Source: JBFLVQ01 sp040758525
Lineage (GTDB): Bacteria; Acidobacteriota; Blastocatellia; Chloracidobacteriales; JADJPF01
DNA: 17,916 bases
Assembly (NCBI GenBank): GCA_040758525.1
Contig: JBFLVQ010000114.1
Span: 1 to 17,916 of the forward strand
Reading direction: 5' to 3'
The position numbers and the translations under genes are program-made. Below, one piece after another: positions 7,993 through 14,808 of this stretch. The notes beneath the pieces were generated by a model, which saw only the letters and a program-made list of their open reading frames with translations, was not told the DNA's origin and made no database searches. Every line of letters begins with the position of its first letter. Positions within the stretch are counted from its first letter, which is position 1.

Positions 7993-9729
7993 ATGCCATT
8001 TTCCCAAGGTACACCAATCGTTCTCACTGCACCATTAACAGAATCCATTGAACATGCTGGTTTCTTCATTCAAATGGCAATGGCTTCAATGCCTAGCTGG
8101 ATGGAGAAGGTGCTCAATTGGAAATATCCAAATTGGAAAGATCTGCCTCGCGAGCAGGATAATTCAGCAAAAGTTGCCCCTTGTGGCTTACGAGTGGTAG
8201 AGGAGACCCTTAAGCGCATCTTTGGTCCTGATCAAGTAGTGGTGGCCGATCCTGAGATGGTAGATAGATTCATTGGGCCAGAGACACGTATTGTTGCTGT
8301 CTCTACTCATAATCCGCTTGGCACTACCTTTGCGGCAGGTGTTTATGCTTCCCTGTTTGGCTCGTCACGTGAGCCAATCAATGCCAAATATACTAAAGAT
8401 CTACTTACCAAGATCCATAACCACCCTTGCCGCGCTAATTATAAAGTTATTTTGGGTGGCTCAGGCAGTTGGCAATTACCTGCGACCAATATGCTAGATC
8501 AGTTAGGCATTGATTGTGTGGTAGAAGGGCGCGCCGAATCCAAGGAGGTACAGGAACTCTTTCGCCATGCTTATGCTGGCCAAGCAATTCCCCGTACCAT
8601 ACATGCCCATCATCCCGCCAGCTATGCAGAGATGATCGTGCCGCAATCAAGAACCTCCTTTGGTGTGATAGAGATGACAACCGGCTGTGGCCGACGCTGC
8701 AGCTTCTGTGTGCCTGATCTCAATCCACGTGTCTCTTTTCCTAAAGAAGATATCATGAAGGCTGTAGAGGCAAACCTTGCTCAAGGCGGTAATCAGATCT
8801 CATTGGCCACTGAAGATATGTTTATTTGGGAGGCCGATACCTATGGACCATTCTTCAAACCTAATAATGAAGCGCTAATTGATCTCTATCATTCGATTGC
8901 GGAAAAAGAAGGGGTTAAACATATACTGCTTAGTCATAGCACTATTGCCCCTGCGGTATTAGAACCAGAGCTAATTCGAGAGCTGGCCGAGATACTCTTA
9001 CCTAAGAGCCCTATACGTCTACCTAGAGTAAGCACACATCCAGAAAAGCGTGTGCTTAGCCCCTTGATCGGTATTGAGACCGGTTCTGCACGTATGGGCC
9101 AGCGTATTATGGCGGGTAAGGCGCTTCCCTTCCAAATCTCTGACTGGCCTAGCATTGTGATCAATGGACTAGAGATATTGAATCGCAATAATTGGTTTCC
9201 TGTGCTTACCTTAATTATTGGCGCTCCTGATGAGACAGACGATGATTGCCGAGCCACTTTAGATCTACTCTATGAGACAGAACGACGTGGACTACATGCC
9301 TTCTGGGTACCCTCTATCTTCACCCCCCTGGAAGGTACTCGTAATGCACACGACAAAGAACTGCAAGAGACCCGTCAGATCTCCAGATTGCAGTGGCAAG
9401 TGTTAATGAAAGCCTGGCAGCTTACCTCACATCTTGGTCTAGGCTCCAAGACCAGTATGCGTATGTGGGCAATTGGCTCTTTTATTATGTGGGGATTGAA
9501 ACTACGCTGGACTAATGGGCCAAATTTCACTTGGCCACTCTTCCTCTTCTCTGGCGCGATCTCTGAAGACTGGATGCATCGTACTGGTAAACTCTATCAA
9601 GGACAACCTCTCAAAATTAAAACTCGTGAGGAATTGATCGCCAGTATTAGTTCTAAAAATCAGCAGGCAATCGCTACTGCAGCAGCTAAGACTAGCGGTC
9701 TTTATACCCTTTCTCGCCACCGTGCTTAG
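7993..9729 (+). CDS. B12-binding-type radical SAM protein, unknown substrate
   Basis: A 578-residue cytosolic radical SAM enzyme. The N-terminal third (about 65-200) looks like a Rossmann-type B12-binding domain, with a VVAVSTHNPLG strand-loop (about 99-110) and GGSGSW (155-160). The classical DxHxxG cobalt-ligand motif is not visible, as in many class B radical SAM proteins. The core starts at about 224 with the 4Fe-4S cluster motif CxxxCxxC (C232, C236, C239). A GIETGS stretch at about 360 and LIIGAPDET at about 408 fit the TIM-barrel strands of the superfamily. The C-terminal 130 residues hold a tryptophan/hydrophobic region (about 470-520) that may touch the membrane. Related families carry out methylations, ring rearrangements or cyclisations on lipids, pigments or natural products; the reaction here cannot be named. 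It diverges from tRNA-Gln and the cobalamin importer, which fits a need for B12. The start has a good Shine-Dalgarno site. Confidence 0.82.
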   Translation: MPFSQGTPIVLTAPLTESIEHAGFFIQMAMASMPSWMEKVLNWKYPNWKDLPREQDNSAKVAPCGLRVVEETLKRIFGPDQVVVADPEMVDRFIGPETRIVAVSTHNPLGTTFAAGVYASLFGSSREPINAKYTKDLLTKIHNHPCRANYKVILGGSGSWQLPATNMLDQLGIDCVVEGRAESKEVQELFRHAYAGQAIPRTIHAHHPASYAEMIVPQSRTSFGVIEMTTGCGRRCSFCVPDLNPRVSFPKEDIMKAVEANLAQGGNQISLATEDMFIWEADTYGPFFKPNNEALIDLYHSIAEKEGVKHILLSHSTIAPAVLEPELIRELAEILLPKSPIRLPRVSTHPEKRVLSPLIGIETGSARMGQRIMAGKALPFQISDWPSIVINGLEILNRNNWFPVLTLIIGAPDETDDDCRATLDLLYETERRGLHAFWVPSIFTPLEGTRNAHDKELQETRQISRLQWQVLMKAWQLTSHLGLGSKTSMRMWAIGSFIMWGLKLRWTNGPNFTWPLFLFSGAISEDWMHRTGKLYQGQPLKIKTREELIASISSKNQQAIATAAAKTSGLYTLSRHRA

Positions 9730-9764
9730 CCATTTAACACGCGCTTTCTCATTCCTGGTAAATA

Positions 9765-9829
9765 ACAATGGAACGAAACTAGCTCGTTAAATCGATGGGG
9801 AGACTTAACAATGCGGCTCGTTCCATTGT
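9765..9829. repeat. Structured 12-bp inverted repeat between convergent genes
   Basis: Perfect 12-bp arms ACAATGGAACGA (9765-9776) and TCGTTCCATTGT (9818-9829) enclose 41 nt. Inside is a second stem, GTTAA (9786-9790) with TTAAC (9805-9809). Local alternatives also exist: AACGA with TCGTT (9772-9776/9784-9788), and ACAATG with CATTGT (9808-9813/9824-9829). It lies between the stop of the radical SAM gene and the stop of the small secreted protein gene. No T-tract follows on either strand, so it is not a textbook intrinsic terminator. It could be a factor-assisted terminator, an mRNA 3'-end stabiliser, a small RNA or a palindromic repeat unit. Confidence 0.65.
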
Positions 9830-9856
9830 CAATCACACACTACTCAGCTAGTTAAT

Positions 9857-10150
9857 TTAACAGATCACAGAGCCACAACAAGGCTCATTAACCACTACCT
9901 CATAATATGGTGTGCTGTACCCAGATAGGGTCGCCTGGCCATTACAACAGAAGGTACCTATACCAACACGAATTGTATGTGCTGCATCATTGTAGTACCA
10001 CCTTACTATGTAACGTGTTGCTGCTGCCGCCCGATCAGAGCCTAATTTAACTTTACTACCAGGTACTTGCATAACAGCACCTGAGATAGTCAGTACTAAA
10101 GCTAATAATGAAAAGACAAGTGCTCTACGGAGTCGGGAAAATCTATTCAT
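9857..10150 (-). CDS. Small secreted cysteine-rich protein, DUF6289-like
   Basis: A 97-residue exported protein. The start at 10150 is set by AGGAGGA just upstream; an in-frame ATG seven codons earlier lacks such a site. The N-terminus has basic residues followed by a hydrophobic stretch (about 10-27), and cleavage is plausible after the AAAA run near 41-44. The mature part is about 53 residues with five cysteines (68, 69, 91, 92, 97). The pattern WYYNDAAHTIRVG...C.G...TPYY...EPC resembles the short secreted proteins grouped as DUF6289 as I recall them; that match is from memory and unsearched. The function is unknown. The odd cysteine number would allow two disulfides plus one free thiol or a dimer. 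It is divergent from the patatin-like gene, sharing a 246-bp intergenic region. Confidence 0.7.
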   Translation of the reverse strand: MNRFSRLRRALVFSLLALVLTISGAVMQVPGSKVKLGSDRAAAATRYIVRWYYNDAAHTIRVGIGTFCCNGQATLSGYSTPYYEVVVNEPCCGSVIC

Positions 10151-10153
10151 GTA

Positions 10154-10160
10154 TCCTCCT
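10154..10160 (-). promoter_or_regulatory. Ribosome binding site of the small secreted protein gene
   Basis: AGGAGGA on the minus strand, 3 nt before the ATG at 10150. The spacing is short but the complementarity is strong, and it selects this start over the ATG at 10171. Confidence 0.7.
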
Positions 10161-10242
10161 ATAAATTTCACTGTTGGCAGTAGTAAACTCTATTTGCCTT
10201 ATAGGGAAAGACGTAAGCATAAGACTTTTTTTCTCAACATAG

Positions 10243-10257
10243 AGGGAAAAATTCCCT
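10243..10257. promoter_or_regulatory. Perfect dyad AGGGAA-AAA-TTCCCT
   Basis: A 6-bp-arm palindrome with a 3-bp A-rich centre in the divergent intergenic region. A third copy of the AGGGAA half-site lies 40 bp to the left (10203-10208). It could be an operator for the small secreted protein gene, the patatin-like gene, or both. The symmetry is seen directly; regulator binding is inference. Confidence 0.4.
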
Positions 10258-10292
10258 ATTATGACAACTTTTTTCTGCTTGATTCCGATACT

Positions 10293-10308
10293 ATGAATGG
10301 GCATTCAT
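10293..10308. promoter_or_regulatory. Perfect dyad ATGAATG-GG-CATTCAT
   Basis: A 7-bp-arm palindrome centred about 50 bp (close to five helical turns) from the AGGGAA dyad and about 96 bp before the patatin-like start codon. It is a good candidate operator or transcription-factor site, with no family assigned. Confidence 0.45.
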
Positions 10309-10383
10309 TCATCGCAATAAGTCCAGCCAGCTAATGGCTGCGGCGGTATCAGCAATCATAAAAATAGATCCAGAAAAGAATCT

Positions 10384-10389
10384 AAGGAG
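10384..10389 (+). promoter_or_regulatory. Ribosome binding site of the patatin-like gene
   Basis: AAGGAG lies 7 nt before the ATG at 10397. It decides this start over the in-frame ATG at 10334, which has no Shine-Dalgarno site. Confidence 0.8.
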
Positions 10390-10396
10390 ACCCCTT

Positions 10397-13033
10397 ATGG
10401 CGATTCGCAATATTGGTAACGATTCGTTAGCAGGTAAAGACCTTCAAAACGACCCTGTAGAACAGTCTAAACCGGCTACAGAGACTGGTGTAGATACAAC
10501 GAAAGCAATTGAACCGGCAGCTAGCGGTATTTCAGACAGTAGCCAACTGGAGAAGTCCCTACGGGCACGCAACACACTTAGTAGTAAGAGTGTAAAAGCA
10601 GCACTAACGGCCCAGTTGGGTGAAGAGAAGCGGCCATTGATTGGGCGGGAATTTCAGACCGCAGTATCAAATATAGCACGCTCAGCATCAAAACTTATCG
10701 ATGCCGCAGCAAGATATCGTAGCCATACAGAAGGCCAGCTCAATCTTGTTAAGGGCCATGCTAGCCAGTTTCTTAACCATACACAAAAATATTCTCAACG
10801 ACTGGAACAGGGACGCCAAGTGTTGGCAGCAGCGGCGCAATCTGAGCAATTGTTGGGCGCACTTGACAGCCTTATTAAGCAACTACGTACGACCAATGGC
10901 CTGGTACAGGGCGGCAGCAACGATCTTCTTTATAATGCCCATAGGAGTCTCAATGAGTTAACCCGCACAGCAACCAGCTTTGAAAAGGCTGCCCAGATGA
11001 TGCAAGCTGGCAATGCTTTTGCGCTTAAATCAGCTATTGCTGCCAATGAGCGCGCTGCTACCATTCCACCGCAAATTTCTCAGCAGGCAAATAATTATGC
11101 TACCGCTATGAAACAGACGGTTGAGCCGCTTGCCGTACAAGCAAAATCGGTTGCCAGCGCATTAAGCAAGTCAGATCATCCAGAAGCTTTCAGCCTTAAG
11201 GATACTGCTCATGATCTCGCCGATAAGAGTTACAAATTTGTTTACAATGTTAGAGAGACAGTTGGTGACTTTGTTGATGAGTATGTAAAGCCACTTACCA
11301 AAGCTGTAGGAGCAGGTCTTAAAAACCTCTTCAACTCGATCTTTCATCCTGACCGCAACCCTCAAGGCAAGCCGATTGAGTTGAACAAATTGGTATCAAA
11401 CACTCAAGATCTACGCAATACGATCAAAGGAGCACAGTCTGGCGATACAGCAGCGGCAACAAAGTTACAGCAGAAATATGGTTACAATCTTAATACGGCG
11501 CCAAAACCAGGACAGATGTGGTTAGCAGCAAACTATGTAGCTGGTGATCTACAGAATGGACAGGTGACAGCAAAGAAATTTCCTGGTACCGGTAGTAGTG
11601 CCCCTTTAGCAGCAAAGATTAGTAATAAACCACCCGATCCAGCTCAACTGCTCTTTGGTGAAGGTCGAGCATTAACTCGTAATAGTCGTCCTATTATGTT
11701 ACGCGATGCCAATGGTAAAGAGGTCGCAGTACGATCAATGCAGGAGTTTGAGGCGGTCGTTGCTGCCAATCGCGCTAAGCAGGGTGTACCAGTACAGGAT
11801 GGCAAATTGCTTCCTGTACATATCTCTCTAGAAGGTGGTGGTGGTAAAGGTAAACGTTTCGCACCAGCTTTTGAAGAGATGTACAATCAAGGTGTAATTC
11901 CTGCTAGTGTAACTGGCGTTTCTGTAGGCGCAATTGCTGGGGCGTTGATCGCTGGTGGTTTAGATCCTCGTGATGCCGACCTAACGGCAAAAGATCCAGC
12001 AGTAAAGAAGTTTTTTGACGCTACCATAGAGGGCCCCGGTATTCTTGAGGGACGTGAACTCTATCGCTATATGGACAATAAGCTACGCGAATTGACTGGT
12101 ATTAAAGATCGCCCGGTAACATTTGCAGATCTACCAATGCCACTCTATTTGGTAGCAACCAAATTTGCTGACAGTCAAGCTCCTAATGATATGACCAAGG
12201 TAGAAGATCGTACCTTTGTATTTAGTAAAGAGAATACTCCCAATACCCCAGTAGCAATGGCAGTAGTCGCTTCAGCAGCAATACCAGCCGCTTTTGATCC
12301 AATCGAATTTGTTGATGTTGCTACTGGCCGCACAATACGCCTCTTTGATGGTGGTGTAGTCGATCAGCTTCCCGTCGGTTACCAACAGAATGATCTTCCT
12401 GAGATTGCCATTCAGCTCAATGAGCCAAATCAGAATAATCCCAACAAAGTTGGCTCGCCAATACCTAAGCCTCTACAGGCAGGTAATCTGATCTCCAATA
12501 ATCCTTTTGGCAATGCACAACTAGGTCTAAGAATGCAGGCTGATAGTGCCGTGGGAGCGCGTGATTATTTTGAGCGTACAGCACCACCAGCAGGTGTTTT
12601 TGTGCTCAATGTTCCAACTTGGAACTTACAGGATTTCTCTAAGCAGGATTCGACCTTCGAGTTTGAATACAATGATAAGATCGATCCAGAACTAGATCGT
12701 CAATCGGCAATGGTTACGCAAAACTTCCTGCGCAGTTTCCTTGGCAAGCTGCAAGATCCTAATGCAAGTGGTACAAACCTTAATAAATTCCCTGCTAATA
12801 CTAGCTTCACACGTAACTTTACTGTTAATGGAACAAACTGGACAGTAGCCTATCAGGCAGGTAGTGATGAAGTAAACTTCCGCTCTGATAGTGGTAGAAC
12901 ACATCATGTCAATCTAGGTCGTGAGCGTATTGAGACCTGGCTTGCTGATGATGCATCTTTCGGCGACATCGCTTTCCGTATGCGCGATGTGCTTGTTGAT
13001 CATGAGAAATTTGTAGGTACTTTTGGGATCTAA
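10397..13033 (+). CDS. Patatin-like phospholipase with long helical N-terminal region
   Basis: A probable lipid acyl hydrolase of 878 residues, far larger than a bare patatin domain (about 200-300). The catalytic part begins near 472. The oxyanion-hole run GGGGKGKR is at 480-487, the nucleophile elbow GVSVG has S509, and DGG has catalytic D651, so the Ser-Asp dyad is complete. The first 470 residues contain no signal peptide and no clear membrane segment. They are Ala/Gln/Ser/Lys-rich and look mostly helical, possibly with coiled-coil parts (about 85-300), plus polar linkers near 390-415. About 200 further residues follow the DGG. This layout recalls secreted effector phospholipases such as ExoU, where a non-catalytic part carries targeting or activation, but no sequence identity is claimed. 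An intracellular lipase or storage-lipid enzyme is the alternative. It is expressed alone, divergent from the Cys-rich gene, and ends at a strong hairpin. Confidence 0.85.
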   Translation: MAIRNIGNDSLAGKDLQNDPVEQSKPATETGVDTTKAIEPAASGISDSSQLEKSLRARNTLSSKSVKAALTAQLGEEKRPLIGREFQTAVSNIARSASKLIDAAARYRSHTEGQLNLVKGHASQFLNHTQKYSQRLEQGRQVLAAAAQSEQLLGALDSLIKQLRTTNGLVQGGSNDLLYNAHRSLNELTRTATSFEKAAQMMQAGNAFALKSAIAANERAATIPPQISQQANNYATAMKQTVEPLAVQAKSVASALSKSDHPEAFSLKDTAHDLADKSYKFVYNVRETVGDFVDEYVKPLTKAVGAGLKNLFNSIFHPDRNPQGKPIELNKLVSNTQDLRNTIKGAQSGDTAAATKLQQKYGYNLNTAPKPGQMWLAANYVAGDLQNGQVTAKKFPGTGSSAPLAAKISNKPPDPAQLLFGEGRALTRNSRPIMLRDANGKEVAVRSMQEFEAVVAANRAKQGVPVQDGKLLPVHISLEGGGGKGKRFAPAFEEMYNQGVIPASVTGVSVGAIAGALIAGGLDPRDADLTAKDPAVKKFFDATIEGPGILEGRELYRYMDNKLRELTGIKDRPVTFADLPMPLYLVATKFADSQAPNDMTKVEDRTFVFSKENTPNTPVAMAVVASAAIPAAFDPIEFVDVATGRTIRLFDGGVVDQLPVGYQQNDLPEIAIQLNEPNQNNPNKVGSPIPKPLQAGNLISNNPFGNAQLGLRMQADSAVGARDYFERTAPPAGVFVLNVPTWNLQDFSKQDSTFEFEYNDKIDPELDRQSAMVTQNFLRSFLGKLQDPNASGTNLNKFPANTSFTRNFTVNGTNWTVAYQAGSDEVNFRSDSGRTHHVNLGRERIETWLADDASFGDIAFRMRDVLVDHEKFVGTFGI

Positions 13034-13045
13034 TCTTCTTAGTGT

Positions 13046-13077
13046 AGCCGCCGAGAGATAAACTCTTCTCGGCGGCT
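13046..13077. terminator. Bidirectional hairpin between convergent genes
   Basis: AGCCGCCGAGA (13046-13056) pairs perfectly with TCTCGGCGGCT (13067-13077), giving an 11-bp GC-rich stem with a 10-nt loop. It lies 12 bp after the patatin-like stop and 6 bp after the stop of the converging carrier gene, so it can end both transcripts. No long T-tract follows, so termination may be weaker than in a canonical intrinsic terminator. Confidence 0.75.
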
Positions 13078-13083
13078 GCCAGA

Positions 13084-13542
13084 TCAATTTCTACCTTTCA
13101 AGACCTCAGTAAGAAAAGCTCCTGCCTGTTGATAGATTCCTACTACTTCACTCTCTCTTGGACCAGCTACGTTTAAGATCGCGATATTATTCTCTCTCAC
13201 CCAATCAAGAACAGTTTGAGGATCAGGTGTTGTGGACAGATCAAGCAGCAGCAATGGCTTAGCTCTTGCCAAAGCACACTCTATTGTGAAGGCAGTACCG
13301 CCTATGGGTTTGTCGTGTGTTAAGATCAGCGTTGCATCGGAATCTCGCACATTCCAATCTGTGCGCTCACGATAATCATCTGAAGGTGTTTCGCACAATG
13401 GATAGATAGCACTAATAGGCCCATCTTCAGCTTTTCTACCTTTCGGGCACCAGCCACCAGATTGATAGCCTAGTCTAATAGCAATATCTAAAGCAGCGCG
13501 ATCAACACCTGTCTGTCCACCAGAAAGGATCTTCAAGATCAT
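13084..13542 (-). CDS. Putative molybdenum carrier protein, SLOG/Rossmann fold
   Basis: A 152-residue cytosolic protein matching the family annotated as putative molybdenum carrier (PF12694, related to YpsA/SLOG nucleotide-binding proteins). Visible motifs are the N-terminal phosphate-binding-type loop SGGQTGVDRAALD (7-19), GGWCPKGRKAEDG (29-41), NVRDSDATLIL (64-74), GGTAFT (81-86) and NVAGPRES (124-131). The start ATG overlaps the stop of cysA as ATGA, and no Shine-Dalgarno site is seen, so it is the coupled last cistron of the sulfate transporter operon. The family name comes from a relation to molybdenum-cofactor carriers; the SLOG superfamily is predicted to bind nucleotide-like ligands, and the true ligand here is unproven. 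Its position suggests a role with the imported oxyanion or its activated nucleotide form. Confidence 0.82.
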   Translation of the reverse strand: MILKILSGGQTGVDRAALDIAIRLGYQSGGWCPKGRKAEDGPISAIYPLCETPSDDYRERTDWNVRDSDATLILTHDKPIGGTAFTIECALARAKPLLLLDLSTTPDPQTVLDWVRENNIAILNVAGPRESEVVGIYQQAGAFLTEVLKGRN

Positions 13543-14759
13543 TTAACACTTAATAGTCGATAATGCTTGAGTCCTACGGCAACTTGATCTCCGACCGACA
13601 ACTCCATCTCACCTGCTCTCCATTTTGTACGTGTTACCGTAATGGTAGACTCTTTTAATGAACCATCTTCAACCACAGTAAGTCTCTTCTTGTTACCTAA
13701 GCCATCCGGTTGAGGCATCCAAGTCATTAGCTGTATCACCAATCGCTCATAAGGACCAATATATGAGAGATCTTTAACTATCCCACGACCTAGATAGTAA
13801 GGCACATCGAGAAGTTGTGGTTGAAAATCTAATACTACATCCTCAGGTCGAAAAATAATCTTAATTGGTTGATGTTGATTAAACTCTAATGACTGTTGAG
13901 CAAACTCTAGTGATTGTTGCGGTGGCTTGAGTCGTAGTGCATCTATTACTACTTCGTTATTATACCAACGACCCATTAGTACATTTGCAGCACCTAGAAA
14001 TGCTGCCACAAACTCACTCTGGGGATAGTTGTAGAGTTCATATGGTGTGCCTATCTGTTCTATACGCCCTTTATTTAATACGGCAATGCGATCTCCTAAC
14101 TCCAGCGCCTCTTCTTGATCATGAGTAATAAAGAGCGCCGGAACATTCATCTTCTGTAGCAATAGACGTACTTCGCGCCGTACTGCGACCCTAGTTACCG
14201 CATCCAAAGCATTAAAAGCCTCATCAAAAAGCATAACTTCTGGTTTGTAAGCAAGTGCACGTGCAACGGCTACACGCTGTCGCTGACCACCAGAAAGTTG
14301 TGATGGATATTTTGTACGATAACCCTGAAGACGAATTAACTCTAACATCTCATCAACAGTCTCTTGAATCTGTCGTTTTGCTACTCCACGCAGTTTAAGT
14401 CCAAAGGCAATATTCTCTTCTACGGTCATGCGTTGAAATAGATCTCGCTCTTGGAAAACGATACCTAGATTACGTTTTTGAATTGGTAGATGAGTTGCAC
14501 ACTTTGCACCTAAATATATCTCTCCAGAATCTGGCTGTTCTAAGCCAGCAAGACAGCGTACAATAGTAGTCTTACCACTTCCGGACTGACCTAGTAGTAC
14601 TAAACGTTCACCGGCGACAATATCAAAACTGACATCACAGAGCACGGTCTGTCCAGCAAATTTCTTGGAGAGATTTCTTATACTAACCGCAGGAATATTG
14701 ACAAATTCGTCGTTAATTCCTAATAAAGTTTCGTTTACTAAGGTTGATGTTTTCAGCAT
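13539..14759 (-). CDS. cysA: Sulfate/thiosulfate ABC importer ATPase (CysA-type)
   Basis: The ATPase of the sulfate/thiosulfate importer, 406 residues from the ATG at 14759. GAGGAG 9 nt upstream (14769-14774) supports this start over the TTG eight codons earlier. The nucleotide-binding domain (about 24-260) shows Walker A GQSGSGKTT (57-65), Q-loop Q103, LSGGQ (155-159), Walker B VMLFDE (175-180) and switch H213. A TOBE-type regulatory domain follows (about 290-406). Two oddities: the nearly invariant Pro after the Walker B Glu is Ala (DEAF at 179-182, usually DEPF), and residues 281-293 hold a tandem repeat, QQSLEFA-QQSLEF. It starts 49 bp after the cysW stop. MalK- or ModC-like ATPases are similar, and the CysT/CysW/Sbp neighbours decide the assignment. 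Confidence 0.87.
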   Translation of the reverse strand: MLKTSTLVNETLLGINDEFVNIPAVSIRNLSKKFAGQTVLCDVSFDIVAGERLVLLGQSGSGKTTIVRCLAGLEQPDSGEIYLGAKCATHLPIQKRNLGIVFQERDLFQRMTVEENIAFGLKLRGVAKRQIQETVDEMLELIRLQGYRTKYPSQLSGGQRQRVAVARALAYKPEVMLFDEAFNALDAVTRVAVRREVRLLLQKMNVPALFITHDQEEALELGDRIAVLNKGRIEQIGTPYELYNYPQSEFVAAFLGAANVLMGRWYNNEVVIDALRLKPPQQSLEFAQQSLEFNQHQPIKIIFRPEDVVLDFQPQLLDVPYYLGRGIVKDLSYIGPYERLVIQLMTWMPQPDGLGNKKRLTVVEDGSLKESTITVTRTKWRAGEMELSVGDQVAVGLKHYRLLSVK

Positions 14760-14808
14760 GCAATACCACTCCTCACCTAACAACGATGATTTAGATCAAA
14801 CTATTCTC

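Noticed and set aside
9765..9829. Terminal inverted repeats of an insertion sequence
   Set aside because: Only 41 nt lie between the arms, with no transposase and no visible target-site duplication.
9777..9861. AACTAGCT (9777-9784) / AGCTAGTT (9846-9853) and GTTAAAT (9786-9792) / ATTTAAC (9855-9861) as a second long inverted repeat
   Set aside because: The two pairs are in a crossing, not nested, order, and the AT-rich words are short enough to be chance.
10149..10334. 61-codon plus-strand frame in the divergent intergenic region
   Set aside because: No Shine-Dalgarno site, it begins antisense to the start of the secreted protein gene, and it runs across the dyads; its composition does not look like protein.
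10334..10396. Upstream ATG adding 21 residues to the patatin-like protein
   Set aside because: It has no ribosome binding site, whereas the ATG at 10397 has AAGGAG at ideal spacing.
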